Positions 32,613-45,283 of a stretch of 64,000 nt of DNA are shown here, piece by piece. The number at the start of each line of letters is the position of its first letter. Position 1 is the first letter of the stretch. Origin of the DNA: Botryosphaeria dothidea (taxonomy: Eukaryota > Ascomycota > Dothideomycetes > Botryosphaeriales > Botryosphaeriaceae). The stretch lies in assembly GCA_011503125.2 (NCBI GenBank), contig WWBZ02000051.1:3844001-3908000 (forward strand), given 5' to 3'. Made by a program: the position numbers and the translations under genes. A model generated the notes under the pieces. The model saw only the letters and a program-made list of their open reading frames with translations, had not been told where the DNA came from and made no database searches.

Positions 32613-32981
32613 TATAATAAACGAACCTTAAAGAGCGGAGAGACGAGGTAACGAAGCCAGTAAAGGTAGTAGAAGTAAAGTAATACCGAAGTATAAGAAT
32701 ATAGTTTAAAGAGCGAGGGTACGAGATATAAGAGACGAAGAACGAGGGACGAGGAACGAGAGAGATAAGTAAGGTTTAATTTAAGGCGTACTAAGTTATA
32801 TACGAGAAATATTTATTACTAGACTAAAGAACTAACTATAAAGTAGAGAGACGAGCTTTATATATATAAAGAACGAACTAAAATACTAGCTTTCTAATTT
32901 ATAAGTAGATAAGTCTAGATCTAGATTTTAAATTAACGAAGGTAAACTAGTAAGAAGTCTATATAAGCTACGTTTATAATA
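32613..32981 (-). mobile_element. Gypsy-B 3' LTR, RIP-mutated
   Basis: On the minus strand it reads as a TpG-depleted version of the solo LTR at 29862 (369 bp). The adjacent sequence at 32982 is the gypsy-B integrase end, so this is the element's 3' LTR. Confidence 0.85.
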
Positions 32982-33612
32982 GTAGGCTCTTCTCTCTAGA
33001 GGTAAGTTTCTACGAGCCTTTAGCCTAAGGGTCGAGGTTTCGAAAGATAACGTTTATAAAACGTATTAAGAGCTTTAAGGTCTTTAATAAGGTCGTAAGG
33101 TTCCTAGGTTAGTATCGAGTAACTAGTCTATTTTACGAGGTATTTTAGTTATCTCCGGGTTACTTTAACGTCTAGAATCTCTTCTATCTAGTACTCTTCT
33201 TCGCCGTTAATAATAACGGGCGGAGGCGGAGGTTAGACTTAATTAGATAAGAGATTAGAGGCCGCGGGTTCGAGTAAAGAGACGTAGAATATAGGGTAGA
33301 CTTTTATCGTTCTTAGTAGTTCTAGGCGATAGATATAGATCGAGATCTTTTCTAGAATAGAAAAGAGGCTAAGGCGTTTAAAGTTAAGTTTATCTAAAGG
33401 TCTTATTATCGAGATATATCTTCTTAGAAGCTAGGCGAGGTTACTAGGCTTAAAGACGGGTAGCGAAATATAGTCTTTATTAGCCTATTCTACGTAGGCG
33501 TCTTATATAAATTAAATTTCTTAGCGAAGATAGTTTTTAAAGTTTTCGAGGTTCTCTTAGAAGAGGCGTAGAAGTTCGAGGGGGGCTAAGATCGAGTCTT
33601 TCTATAGAATCT
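32982..33612 (-). pseudogene. Gypsy-B chromovirus integrase C-terminus and chromodomain, RIP-destroyed
   Basis: The minus strand, reading through stops, shows the integrase end (LSLFSILEKIS, then a VYPIFYVSLLEP segment) followed by a chromodomain-like stretch (NGEEEYQIEEILD). This order identifies a Ty3/gypsy chromovirus. The SINE at 33625 interrupts it and its RT region is not found further on. Confidence 0.82.
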
Positions 33613-33624
33613 TATATAAATATA

Positions 33625-34249
33625 GATAGATAGATAGATAGATAGATAAATTTAATTAAGCTAATTTAGCTCTTCGAAGAGTCTATATAGCTATAGCTAT
33701 CTATAAGAATATATATAAAAGAAGAAACCGTAGCTACTTTCTTAAGATAGCCCGGATAAAAATCTTTTCTATCTATAATAGTAGTATCTATAGATACTTT
33801 ATTTAGTATAGTTTTTTTCTATATACCGATAGCGGTATTTAAAGTAGAAAAAGTAGTTAAGAGAAAGAAACTATAGAGAGAGGTAACTATAAATCTTAAG
33901 ACTAAGCCGTAAGAAGTTTCGGCTTATTTATTTATAAGTACTAGTAAAGCGCTCTTAAAATTTATTTTTAGAAGCGCCTAGCTAGCTCTTCTTCTTCTTA
34001 TTACCGCTAGAGAGAATACGAATACGTATACTTTTATAGTAGGACGTATATACTACTTATAGCCTATCTTAACTATCTATAGATTTTTCCCCTTATTACT
34101 ACTAAAAAGAACGCGGGTACGTATACTTTTAACGTAGAACGTATATACTACGAATAGATAAGCGGTCTAAGATTCGAACTTAGAATCTATACTATTCTAG
34201 AAAGACTAGATTACCGTAGAAGTATATTCTACTAATATACTATCCCGCC
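33625..34249 (-). mobile_element. tRNA-headed SINE, copy 1
   Basis: Target duplications TATATAAATATA lie at 33613-33624 and 34250-34261. The minus strand begins GCGGGATAGTATA, has a tRNA B-box-like AGTTCGAATC (34171-34180), a body with an internal repeat of about 110 bp, and a 3' (TCTA)n tail at 33625-33646. Confidence 0.85.
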
Positions 34250-34365
34250 TATATAAATATAACTATACTAAAAAATCGACTCTAAGTTACGGCGCCGGAA
34301 GAGGGCCCTAGAGACTCTTTTAGACTTCGCGAGGCCTAAAATAGTACTTAAGATAACTATAGCTA

Positions 34366-34597
34366 TATTAGATCTCTTAAGCGCTACTATTCTAGATAAC
34401 TAAATAGATACTTAATAGTAACTAAAGGCCCTAGCTTTACTAAGAATAACTCGGTTAGATACTAGAGTACGGGCCTAGCGCTAAGCGACTAGATATATTT
34501 ACTCTTCGCCCTCTCTTTCTAGACTCTCTTTTCTTTCTTCTTATATATAGATTTTTAGTTAAAAGTAATACTATTATTTTAGCTTTATTACCTTATA
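34366..34597 (+). repeat. Gypsy-A 5' LTR
   Basis: It starts TATTAGATCTC (from TGTTAG) and ends CTTATA (from CTTACA). Its length is identical to the 3' LTR. Confidence 0.9.
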
Positions 34598-34802
34598 TAA
34601 TCTATATACTACTAATAAGAAATCTAAACTTAATAATCTAATACCCGTACTATTAACTAAAATCTAAACTCGATAACCTATAACTAGAACCCGATAATAC
34701 TAATAATCTATAACTAGAACTTAATAATACTAATACTCTACGATAAGTAATATAGAAATATTAAAATCTATACTATTAGAGAAATAATAGTATAATTATA
34801 GA

Positions 34803-35410
34803 TAAATAGATAAATTTAATTTTAAGCTAATTTAGCTCCCCGAAGAGTCTATATAGCTATAGCTATCTATAAGAGTATATAGAAGGGGAAACCGTAGCTA
34901 CTTTCTTAGAATAGCCCGGGTAAAAATCTTTCCTATCTATAATAGTAGTATTCGTAGATACTCTATTTAGTATAGTTTTTCTATATACCGGTAGCGGTAT
35001 CTAAAGTAGGAAGAGTAGCTAAGAGGGAGGAACTATAGAGAGAGGTAACTATAAATCTTAAGACTAAGCCGTAAGAAGTCCCGGCTTATCTATTTATAAG
35101 CGCTAGTAAAGCGCTCTTAAAATTTATTTTTAGAAGCGCCTAGCTAGCCCTTCTCCCCCTTATTACCGCTAGAGAGAACGCGGGTACGTATACTTTTATA
35201 GTGGGACGTATATGCTACTTATAGCCTACCCTAACTACCTATAGATTTTCCCCCTTATTACCGCTAGAGAGAACGCGGGTACGTATACTTTTAACGTGGG
35301 ACGTATATGCCACGAGTAGGTAAGCGGTCTAAGATTCGAACTTAGAATCTATACTACTCTAAAAAGGCTAGGTTACCGTAGAAGTATACCCTACTAGTAT
35401 ACTACCCCGC
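34803..35410 (-). mobile_element. tRNA-headed SINE, copy 2
   Basis: It lies in the gypsy-A leader. Target duplication ATAGTATAATTATA occurs at 34787-34800 and 35414-35427. The B-box-like site is at 35333-35342. The head GCGGGGTAGTATAC is at the right end. The tail is short and imperfect. Confidence 0.85.
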
Positions 35411-35662
35411 TATATAGTATAATTATAGAAAATCTATCTTCTTTAATAAGATACGAAGATCCTCGTTAATCCTATATTAATCTCTTTAGAGTTTTACCCG
35501 AAATACGAGTTAAACTACTCTAAAAACTAGAATAATTAGCGAAGATTATAGCGTAATAAAGTCTATTCTCTATAAGCTATACCCGTAGCCGTATTAGTAG
35601 TATCGCTAGTACTACTTCTATTTATCTAAGCGATAATAAAGAAGAATTATTTAGTAATATAG

Positions 35663-36264
35663 ATAAATTTAATTTTAAGCTAATTTAGCTTTTCGAAGAG
35701 TCTATATAGCTATAGCTATCTATAAGAGTATATAGAAGGGAAAACCGTAGCTACTTTCTTAGGATAGCCCGGATAAAAATCTTCTCTATCTATAATAGTA
35801 GTATCCGTAGATACTCTATTTAGTATAGTTTTTCTATATACCGGTAGCGGTATCTAAAGTAGGAAAAGTAGCTAAGAGGGAGGAACTATAGAAAGAGGTA
35901 ACTATAAATCTTAAGACTAAGCTATAAGAAGTTCCGGCTTATCTATTTATAAGCGCTAGTAAAGCGCTCTTAAAATTTATTTTTAAAAGCGCCTAGCTAG
36001 CCCTTCTTCCCCTTATTACCGCTAGAGAGAACGCGGGTACGTATACTTTTATAGTAGGACGTATATACTACTTATAGCCTACCCTAACTACCTATAGATT
36101 TTCCCCCTTATTACCGCTAGAAAGAACGCGGGTACGTATACTTTTAACGTAGGACGTATATACTACGAGTAGATAAGCGGTCTAAGATTCGAACTTAGAA
36201 TCTATACTATTCTAGAAAGGCTAGATTACCGTAGAAGTATATTCTACTAATATACTACCCCGCC
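35663..36264 (-). mobile_element. tRNA-headed SINE, copy 3
   Basis: Target duplication TTAGTAATATAG occurs at 35651-35662 and 36265-36276. The B-box-like site is at 36186-36195. It is about 90% similar by eye to copies 1 and 2, and also lies inside gypsy-A. Confidence 0.87.
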
Positions 36265-39200
36265 TTAGTAATATAGTTAGAGAATCTAGCTAGAATCTTA
36301 ACGAGTTTATAAGTAGTACTATTCTATTTTAGGGCTTTTCTAATATCTTAGACTAGTAAAGTTAAGCTATTAATTCTATCTTACGTCGTACTATCTTACG
36401 TAGAAATCTAAAACCCGAAGAACTTATATATTTATTAGCTACGGATCTTAATCTTACTATTAATTCTAGAATACTAAGTAACTACGAACTCGACTCTATT
36501 CGCTAGTCTAACGAATATATCTTCTATAACTAATATACTATAGTAATAGTAAACTAGCGTACTAAGTTCTACTACGTTCTCTAAGTTACTTAAATAGTTA
36601 CTAGTAAAGAGTATATAGTCTACGTTTCTCTTTAGAATAAGTATAAGAGACTTAAATAGATCTATAAAAAGATAATTACTAGATCTAATAGAGTTATTAA
36701 GGAAAGTAACGATAAGATTAGCCGGCTTATCTAAGAAAATAACCTTCTAACTAAGAATATCGCTAACTATTACGAAGATACTCTTTTTAGTACTAATATT
36801 CGTAGTCTTAACTAGAAACGTTAACTAAGAAAGAAAACTATTATCTTATAGCGAACTCTTTCTTATTAGAGCTTACGTAAGATACTTATAGAAGATATTA
36901 ATAAGCTTATCTCTACTAATATCTATATTTTCGTTAACTTTAAAAATAATATAATCTTTAAGCTTAAAGTCGAAGAGAACTTCTTTAAAGAAAATTAGAA
37001 GCTAATAATTCGCTATATCTACTCTCGCCTTACTAATTTAATTACTACTATAATACGCCCGTATATTAGTAGCTACTAGATAGCCCTAGATTTCTTAGAA
37101 AAGCTAGGAAAGATATATAGAATAGATATTATAAAGAAAAAAGCTACTAATAACCTTATTCTTACTAAATAAAACGAGAAAGAGACGGTAGACTTCTACT
37201 ACGCCCGCCTATATATACTCTAGTCTCTTACTAATCTAACTAAAGAAGAGAAGATTAATAAGATATAGAATAGTATTTCTATTAGCTTAGCCCTCTTAGT
37301 AGCTATTCTTATCTTTATCTCTCTCGAATAGCTACTTAAAACTCTTCGTAAGGCCGAATATTATTATTAAGAGATTAAGTCTATAAATATCCGTTCTAAT
37401 AAAAGAATAAATAATAGTAATAATCCTAAAAGAGATTATACTAAGCCTATCTATAACTAGAAACCTACTTAAGATAATCTTAGCCGCTAGAATAGAACTA
37501 GAAGCGGTAATATAGACTAAGATAGCTAATAAAGCCGTATATCTACTACTACTAAACTAAGAGACTAGGTTAGACTATAGTATAAGTCTAAGCTAAAACT
37601 CTTAAAGCTATTAGATAAGAAACGCCTCGTAATAACGAGGTAGAAACGCTACCGTAGCTATAGAGGCTTAGGCTACTTTATATCTAATACTTACTATTCT
37701 AATAATAACCGCGCTAGATTCGCATATATTTAGAGTATTAAGAAACTTAACTCTAATAGCGAGTCGGAAAACTTCTAGTTCTAGAAGTAAGTCGTCTTCT
37801 AAAACTATAAAAGTAGAAGAAGCTAAATAAGTAGCTAGCTAGTCGTAGTTAAAAAGAGATAAAGATATTAAACTTCGTAGTAGATAATCGCGCGTATAAA
37901 ATTAAGAGAACTTATCTTATTATATATACTATAGTAGCTAGTAGTAATATACGTTCTCTTATCGATAATAGAAGCTAAGCTAAGCTTATTAATACCTTCT
38001 TTATTCGCGCGTATAAGATAATAAAGATCTCTCTTATTAAACGGATTACTATAACTTTAGAAGACGAAATATTCTTCTAATATATTATCTATACCTTCCT
38101 AGTCGATATTAATATTAGTTCTTATAAGAAATAATTTCTCTACTATATTACTAACCTAGAAGACTATCTACTAATTCTTAGAGACGAATAGTTATATACT
38201 TATAACCTATATATTAACTAAGATAAGCGGTTAGTTAAGTTTTATAAGCCTTAGTACTTTAAAGCTAGCTACCTTACTATAAAACCTTATACCGAATATA
38301 CTATTAAGTACCGACCTAAATAGAAGATAGAGAAATTCTAACTAGATATTTAACTATATTCTATATCTATACTCTTCTACTTAGTATTACTTCCTAGATA
38401 TAAAGAATACTATTATACGCCTACGGAATCTACTATAAATACTAGCGTAGCTATAACTAGAGAAGACGACTTTTAGAAGTTTATAAATAGAAAGAAAATA
38501 TATAGACGAGAAGAACGTCTTGCCTAGCTACTAAAGAAATACTATTAGATTAAAGAACTCTAGAATAAAATAGAAGCGGATATACTTTCTTCTTACTAGA
38601 AAGAAGACTATAAAATTAAGCTTAAACCTAACTATAAACCTTCTTATATAAAAAGCTACCGTCTAATATCTTAATAAGAAAATAAAGCGGTTAAGAAATA
38701 TATTAACGAATATCTCGGAAAAGAGTTTATTCGCCCTAGCTCTTCGGACTATACCGTACCTCTACTTATTATTAGAAAGCTAGAAGAAGAACTTAGGGTC
38801 TATATTAACTATAGAGCCCTAAACGTTATTATTAAGAAGAACCGATACTTAATTCTATATATTAATAAAACCCTTACCTAGCTTAGTAAGGCTAAGATCT
38901 TTATAAAACTCGACGTTATCTATATCTTTAACCGGATCCGAATTAAGAAAGGCTATAAGTACTTTACCGCTTTTAATACTCGCTTTAGTTAGTATAAATA
39001 TCTAGTTATATCCTTTAGGCTCTATAATACGCTAGGCACCTTTTAGAGCTATATTAATAATTCTATACTCGAATACCTAGATAAGTTTTATATAGCGTAT
39101 CTAAATAATATCCTTATCTATAGTAAAAAGAAGGATAAATACGCCTAAAATATTAATAAAGTCCTCTAACGACTAAAGAACCGTAGTCTCTAACTCGATT

Positions 39201-40955
39201 TTAATAAATACGAATTTAATATTAGATTAGTTAAGTACCTCGGCTTTATTATTAGTATAAACGAAATTAAAATAGACCTAGAAAAAGTCTCTACTATTAT
39301 TAACTAAAAGATACCGACGTTAGTTAAGGATATATAAGCCTTTCTTAGCTTTATAAACTTCTACCGCCGCTTTATTAAGAACTTCTCCTATATAGTACGC
39401 CTTCTTACTAAGATAATAAAAGAAGAATAATTTACGACTAGGAATAGAAAACGTAAGATAAGATACTAGAAGTTTATATAGGATAATAAGAAATAAGCCG
39501 CCTTTAACTAACTATAAGCTATATTTATCTTCGTATCTATTCTTATATATTTCGACTCTAAAAAGAAAATATAGGTTAAAACGAATACCTTAGACTTTAT
39601 TAGTATAGATATCCTATTATAGATATACGACGGAGTACTTAAACTAGTTATATATTTTTCTAAGAAAATATCCTTAACTAAGTATAACTATATAATCTAC
39701 GATAAAGAGCTACTTACTATTATTCGCTTCTTTAAGACTTAGAAACTAGAACTTATAAGTACTTCTATAGATAAGCCTATTAAGATACTTACGGATTATA
39801 AGAACCTAGAGTATTTTATAATAACTAAGTAACTAACTAGCCGCTAAGCCCGCTAGGCTAAATTTCTATCCGCCTTTAACTTTATTATCTTCTACCGGCT
39901 AGGTAAATAAGAAGAGAAGCTAGACTCGCTTATAAGAAGAACGTAGAACTTATCGTAAGGAATTAACGACCTAAGAAAGCAATACCGGTTCTAATAACTA
40001 CTTCGGGACTTAAACCTAGAACCTAATATAAAGATCGCTATTAATTCTATTCTTTTTACTACTAATAATCTAGAGAAGGAGGAGTTAAACTCTTAAGAGC
40101 CGGAAGATAACTAGACCTAGAAAACTTAGAAAGTCTAGGAAACCTAGGAAGCTAGATAAAAAGACCTCGATATACTTATTAGCGAAGCCTACGAGAAGAA
40201 TAGAGTAATCTAGAACCTCCGTAGAAGTATTAATACTAGAGATAGACGTATACTAAGCTACTTAATTAGAAAGAGCTATAAGAAAAATATTTAGAACTTC
40301 TTAGTAAAAGATAGTTAGATATAGCTAAAAGACGCGCTTATTATTCTAGACTACTAACTACTACGCCTATACCTTCTATAGAATTACTATAAAAAACTAC
40401 TTATAGAATATCTAGGATCTAAAGCTATATATAGAGAGCTTATAGAAAACTACTAGTAGGCTAGATAAAAAAAAGACGTTACTCGTTTCTATAAGAACTA
40501 TTACTACTACCGCCGCTATAAGCTATACTTAGAATAAAAGTAAGAATTACTTAAACCGCTATCTATTTTCTAATAAAAGTAGCTCTACGTAACTCTAGAC
40601 TTTATAGAAAAACTACCGCTATATACTAGGAAGAATTAAGAATACCGATACTATCTAGTTATTATAAACCGTTTAACTAAAGAAAAGATCTATAAGCTAA
40701 TAATAATACTAGATACTAAAGAAACCGTAGAGGCTCTAAACCGCCGCCTCTTTTATATATAAGGTTTTCTAATAAATATTATCTCCGACCGAGGTAGTAC
40801 TATAGACTCCTATATCTATAGAAGAATTATAGAACGATATAATATAAAGGTTAAAATATTAACTATCTTTTATTCCTCGACTAACGGCTAGAGTAAGAGC
40901 TCTATTAAAGATCTTAAAAAGTATCTTCGGATATATATTAACTACGCGTAAGATA

Positions 40956-43006
40956 GATAGATAAATTTATTTCTTCCTAATATAGCTCTCTTACGGGTCT
41001 ATACGGGGCTAGCTATTTATAGTTATTTTATACGAGGGGGAAAACCTTTTCGCCTAGTAAAAACCCCTTCTCTCTCTCTAGATATACTATCCTATACTAG
41101 TTCTTATTTTTTCTTCTTACTAGTAGCGGCTACTATAGTAGCCCTATATTTATCTACTAAATCTATCTCTTTAGTTCTTATTCTTATAGTTATTCGGATT
41201 CTAGTAATTCTAGTAGTCCTAGTTATCCTCCTAGTTCCTCTTTCTAGTTATCTTTTTATATTAGTTCTCTTACTAGGCTAAATTACTTAAGTAGCTCTAG
41301 GCGTAAGAACTAGTTTATTACTACTTTAATCTTCTTCTTTATTAAGAGAAGAAAGTAGTAGTTCGTAGTTCCTACTCTTTAGAGTATCTATACTCTACTC
41401 TATTAGAAGTAGAGGTAGAAGAGGAGAATATACTTTAGGATTTATCTATACTAGCCGTATAGATAGGTAGAACTAGAGTGCCCTAGTATCTTATGCCTTA
41501 AGAGAAAGTTCTTTAGTCTAATATACTCTATACGTAATAGAGTAGCGAGTATACTCTATAGCTTAGATAGTTCGCTATAGATTTATCTAATTTTTAGGTT
41601 CTACTATATACTTTAGGCTACTAGCTTATCTTATCTTCCCTAGCTAGTAGACTTTATCTATCTCTTCTTCTACTTATTTCTATATACTATACGTAGCTTC
41701 GTTCGCTCCGAAAGACTTTAGTAGATAGAGAAGTAGTAGTTAAGGAGTAAGTTTATCTTTTTTCTAAGTAGAGTTCTTTTAGTAGAGCTAGTAGCGCCTT
41801 TAGTACTTAGAGTAGCCTAAGCTATCTATTTAATACTCTAGTAAGTTTCCTCTACTACTATCGCGACTAGGCTATTTCTAGCTCTAATAGCCTAGGCTAG
41901 TACTAGTTCGTCTAAATATAATAAGAGTAGGGAAATCTCTATCTTATACTCTAAGGTTTATATACTAGTTAACTTATACGCCCCTAAGATAGTACGTAGA
42001 TACTAGTTTTAGATCTTCTTTAGTAGCTAGATATTTTTCTCTACTCTAGAATTCTCTTTAGGATATACTATACTCTATAGCCGTAGGTAAGAACTAGTCT
42101 TACTACGGCCGTATAGATATAATAGGCTTTAGTAAATAAGGCTCTCTAGGTAGACGCCGCGAGTCTAGAGAGAGATATATACTATTTAATTATCTTAGCT
42201 CCTATTTCTCTAATATAGAGTTTCTATCTAAGCTTATTATCTATATAGACTTCTAGAATCTTAATTATAGGCTCTAGATATCTAGTAAATCTAGGGATAT
42301 AGATCCCTACTACTATATTAAATCTCCTTAGTTTTCTTATAAAATAAATAAGGTAATACTTATCGGGCGAGAAAGCTAACCTATAGATAGCTATCTAGTA
42401 CTCGTAAATTTAATATACTTCCTCTAGTATCCTATAGTTCTATTCTATAGATCTACTAAAGATTAGAATATTAGTATTATTAACGAATCTAAGGGGGAAG
42501 ATATTACCTCTACGTAGCTATATAAGTAGGTTAGAAGTAAAGAATAGATAGAGTATTAGCGATATTAAGAATTCTTAGAGAATTCTAGTTAAGGTCTAGA
42601 TTAATAGACTAGTAAAGTCTCCGAAGGATAGCTAAGTAGTACGGTTCTATAGAAAGAATCGGATAAATCTTTCTACCTATTCTAGGAGTTTTACTATCTT
42701 TATATTATAGAGAAGCCTTCTATAAGATACGTAGTTATATACTCTCGAGATATCTAAACTAAGGACTAAAGCTACTAGTCTTAGATCTTATATCTAGATA
42801 GTATAGATCTATTCTATAAGTAGATTAAGAGCTACTACTACGGATCTATTTCTTCTAACTTCTATCTATATATTAGAAAGTAGGCCGTATACTTTAGTAG
42901 CCTAAGAGATTCTATCTACTATAATCCTCTTAAGTAACTTTTCTAGCGTATTAAGTAAAGTAATCGGCCTAAATAACTTAGCTTTAGTATAGTCGTCTCT
43001 CTATAG
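40956..43006 (-). mobile_element. 5'-truncated LINE (copy a) inside the gypsy-A integrase
   Basis: Target duplication TACGCGTAAGATA occurs at 40943-40955 and 43007-43019, and integrase coding resumes in register after it. The 2.05 kb copy matches the 3' part of the LINE at 50229-53809 along its whole length and is RIP-saturated. Its tail is GATAGATAGATA at the left end. Confidence 0.93.
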
Positions 43007-43820
43007 TACGCGTAAGATAACTAGATTAACTTTCTATCTAAAGCTAAATTTATAGCTAATACGTATATTAGCGTATTAACTAGTATATCGCTATTCTTTA
43101 CCGATAATAGATTCTATCTACGCACTAACTTAGAGCCTATAAAAATCTATTAGAATACTAAAAAAGTAGAAGTAATTAGAATAGACCGGTTAGTTAAAAG
43201 ATTAAATACTATAAGAAGCTTCTTCTAAGAATAACTAGCCTAGATATAAGAAGAATAAGCCCGCTACGTAGATAAATTCTACTAGCTATATTCTACTTTC
43301 TATATAGGCGATAAAGTATTTATTAACGCCCGAGACTTTAACCTAGGACGGAATAGTAAGTCTCTCTTACTAAAGAATCTTAGTCCGTAGAAAATTACTA
43401 AATTAATTAACGGTAAAGTATACGAAGTTACTATACCTTCTTATATATAAGAGAAAGAAATCTTCTCTATATTTTACCTCTAGAAGCTATATCTTATTCT
43501 AGATAACCTATACCTAGGTTAGGTCTAAAAGCCTAGCCTAGTATATATAATCTTTAATAAGAACGAGAATAAAACTTATAAGAAGTAGAAAGTACTAGAG
43601 GTAGTAAACTACTAAAACTTAAGATATAGAGTATAGTATAAGATTATCTTTATAGATAACTAGAACGAGTAGAACTCTAATTTCTTATAGTAATACTAGG
43701 ATAACTATAAGAATACTTCTAATAAAATCTATAAGTACTACGTATACTATAAGAACGCGCCCGAGCTATCTAAATTTTTTAAGAAGCTTAGTAGATCTCG
43801 CTTAAAGAAGAGGAAGATAG

Positions 43821-44052
43821 TATTAGATCTTTTAAGCGCTACTACTTTAGATAACTAGATAAATACTTAATAGTAACTAAAGGCCCTAGCTTTACTAAGA
43901 ATAACTTAGTTAGATACTAGAGTACGGGCCTAGCGCTAAGCGACTAGATATATTTATCCTTCGCCCTCTCTTTCTAAACTCTCTTTTCTTTCTTCTTATA
44001 TATAGATTTTTAGTTAAAAGTAATACTATTATTTCGGCTTTACTATCTTATA
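43821..44052 (+). repeat. Gypsy-A 3' LTR
   Basis: A 232 bp LTR starting TATTAGATCTTTTAAGCG and ending ATCTTATA. It is followed directly by the AGCTA target duplication. Confidence 0.9.
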
Positions 44053-44057
44053 AGCTA

Positions 44058-45084
44058 CGAAGTAGTTAATATAGAGGATATAGAAAGAGGCGAATAGCCT
44101 CCTCTAGTAACTATCTCTATCTAGCTCTAATATACTTCTAAGAAACCGTAGAGTACCTAGTATAGCGTAGAATACGTTAAGAGAGTCTTAAAAATAGTAG
44201 ATACTCTTCTTTAAGCCCTATAAATATCCGCTAGTTTTTCTTTAGTCCTCTCTAGCTAGATAAAAAATTTTCTCGATATTACTAAGATAATCTTCTAGAA
44301 TTATATTACTATTTACTAGAAGGTAGCTATTAAAGAGCTAGGCCTTAAGAATATTCTTAAAGAGGTCTAATAGATCTAAAAGATAGTTAACCGTATCTAA
44401 ACTATCTCTATATCTATATCTAATACTCGTAGCTAGATATAAATTATAGCCTAAGTAGCTCTAAAGCTTCCTATCTCTCTAGCTACTACTAAACTTACTC
44501 TCTACTTTCTAGAGATAATAAATAGATAAGAAATAGCTAAGCTCTTAAATAAGATAATTATTAGAAAGATCTAGATAGAAAAAAGCTAGGCGTATAAGAA
44601 AGTATTTACTACTAAGAAGCTCCTAAATAGAGATATTAGAATCTTTATATTAGATAAAGTAACTAGAATAGCTTTTCTTTAAGACTAGAAATAGACTATA
44701 GAACTAGAAAAAGAAGTTAGGCCTAACTAGTAGCTATACTTAGTATTAGTATATAACGTCTCTTAAGAAGAAATCGATACTATAGATCTCTAAGCTATCT
44801 AAACTATCTAGAAGTAGAATCTATCTCTATATCTAGAACTATATATTAGTAAGCTAGTCTAGCTAAAGAGAAAGCTTCTAAAGAGAAAAACTTATTTAGC
44901 TATTATTTTTAGTACTATAAACTCCGAAACTACTAACTAAATTATTAATAAGAGACTTATTATTAACTTTACTATCTATATAGCGTAGTACTATAATATA
45001 GTCTTTATAGTAACCTAGTATTTTAAGTACTAGGCCTACGGTTATATTACTAACTACTATAAAAAGAAGAAAAAGTATAAATAG
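44058..45084 (+). pseudogene. LINE ORF1 (gag-like) fragment, RIP-destroyed
   Basis: The plus strand, reading through TAG codons, gives a long ORF1-like protein (RQEIAKLLNKIII, AYKKVFTTKKL, EVRPNQQLYLVLV) ending in a zinc-knuckle region (QAYGYITNYYKKKKK) at about 45030-45080. The short stretch left of gypsy-A (34262-34360) is probably its start. The copia element at 45085 truncates it and the rest is missing. Confidence 0.75.
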
Positions 45085-45283
45085 TATTAAGAAAATAGCC
45101 GTACTAGCCGTAGTTTAGTTATCCGGTAATACTAGATAAGTAGACTAGTTAAGGGCTACTAGGCCTTTCTAGATAGGACTAGTATAGTACGTAACCTATA
45201 CGTATATCTTCTAGTATAGTTACGGTAGGTAGAAGAAAAAATATCTTTCTATAAGCTATCTCTATACCGCTACTATCGTAATA
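45085..45283 (+). repeat. Copia-1 5' LTR
   Basis: A 199 bp LTR starting TATTAAGAAAATAGCCG (from TGTTAAG) and ending ATCGTAATA. Confidence 0.9.

Larger units (their letters stand above)
34366..44052 (+). mobile_element. Full-length Ty3/gypsy chromovirus (gypsy-A), RIP-saturated, with nested insertions
   Basis: LTRs of 232 bp at each end and a perfect AGCTA target duplication (34361-34365 and 44053-44057) define it. Reading through stops on the plus strand gives gag (about 36300-37700) with a CCHC knuckle near 37660, protease, RT (about 38640-39300, with the YLDD motif mutated near 39095), RNase H (39540-39840, YDKELL), integrase (40300-40950, resuming at 43007) and a C-terminal chromodomain (about 43590-43790). 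SINE copies 2 and 3 lie in its leader and a LINE lies in its integrase. Without them it is about 6.3 kb. ATG codons are lost throughout, so it cannot express its proteins. Confidence 0.92.

Noticed and set aside
33620..33650. GATA tetranucleotide runs as telomere-like or CRISPR repeats
   Set aside because: They mark LINE and SINE 3' tails next to target duplications. There are no spacers, and CRISPR is not expected in a fungus.
34141..36200. tRNA-like sequences as genuine tRNA genes
   Set aside because: They sit at a fixed position in three SINE copies bounded by target duplications and carry RIP changes in the box regions.
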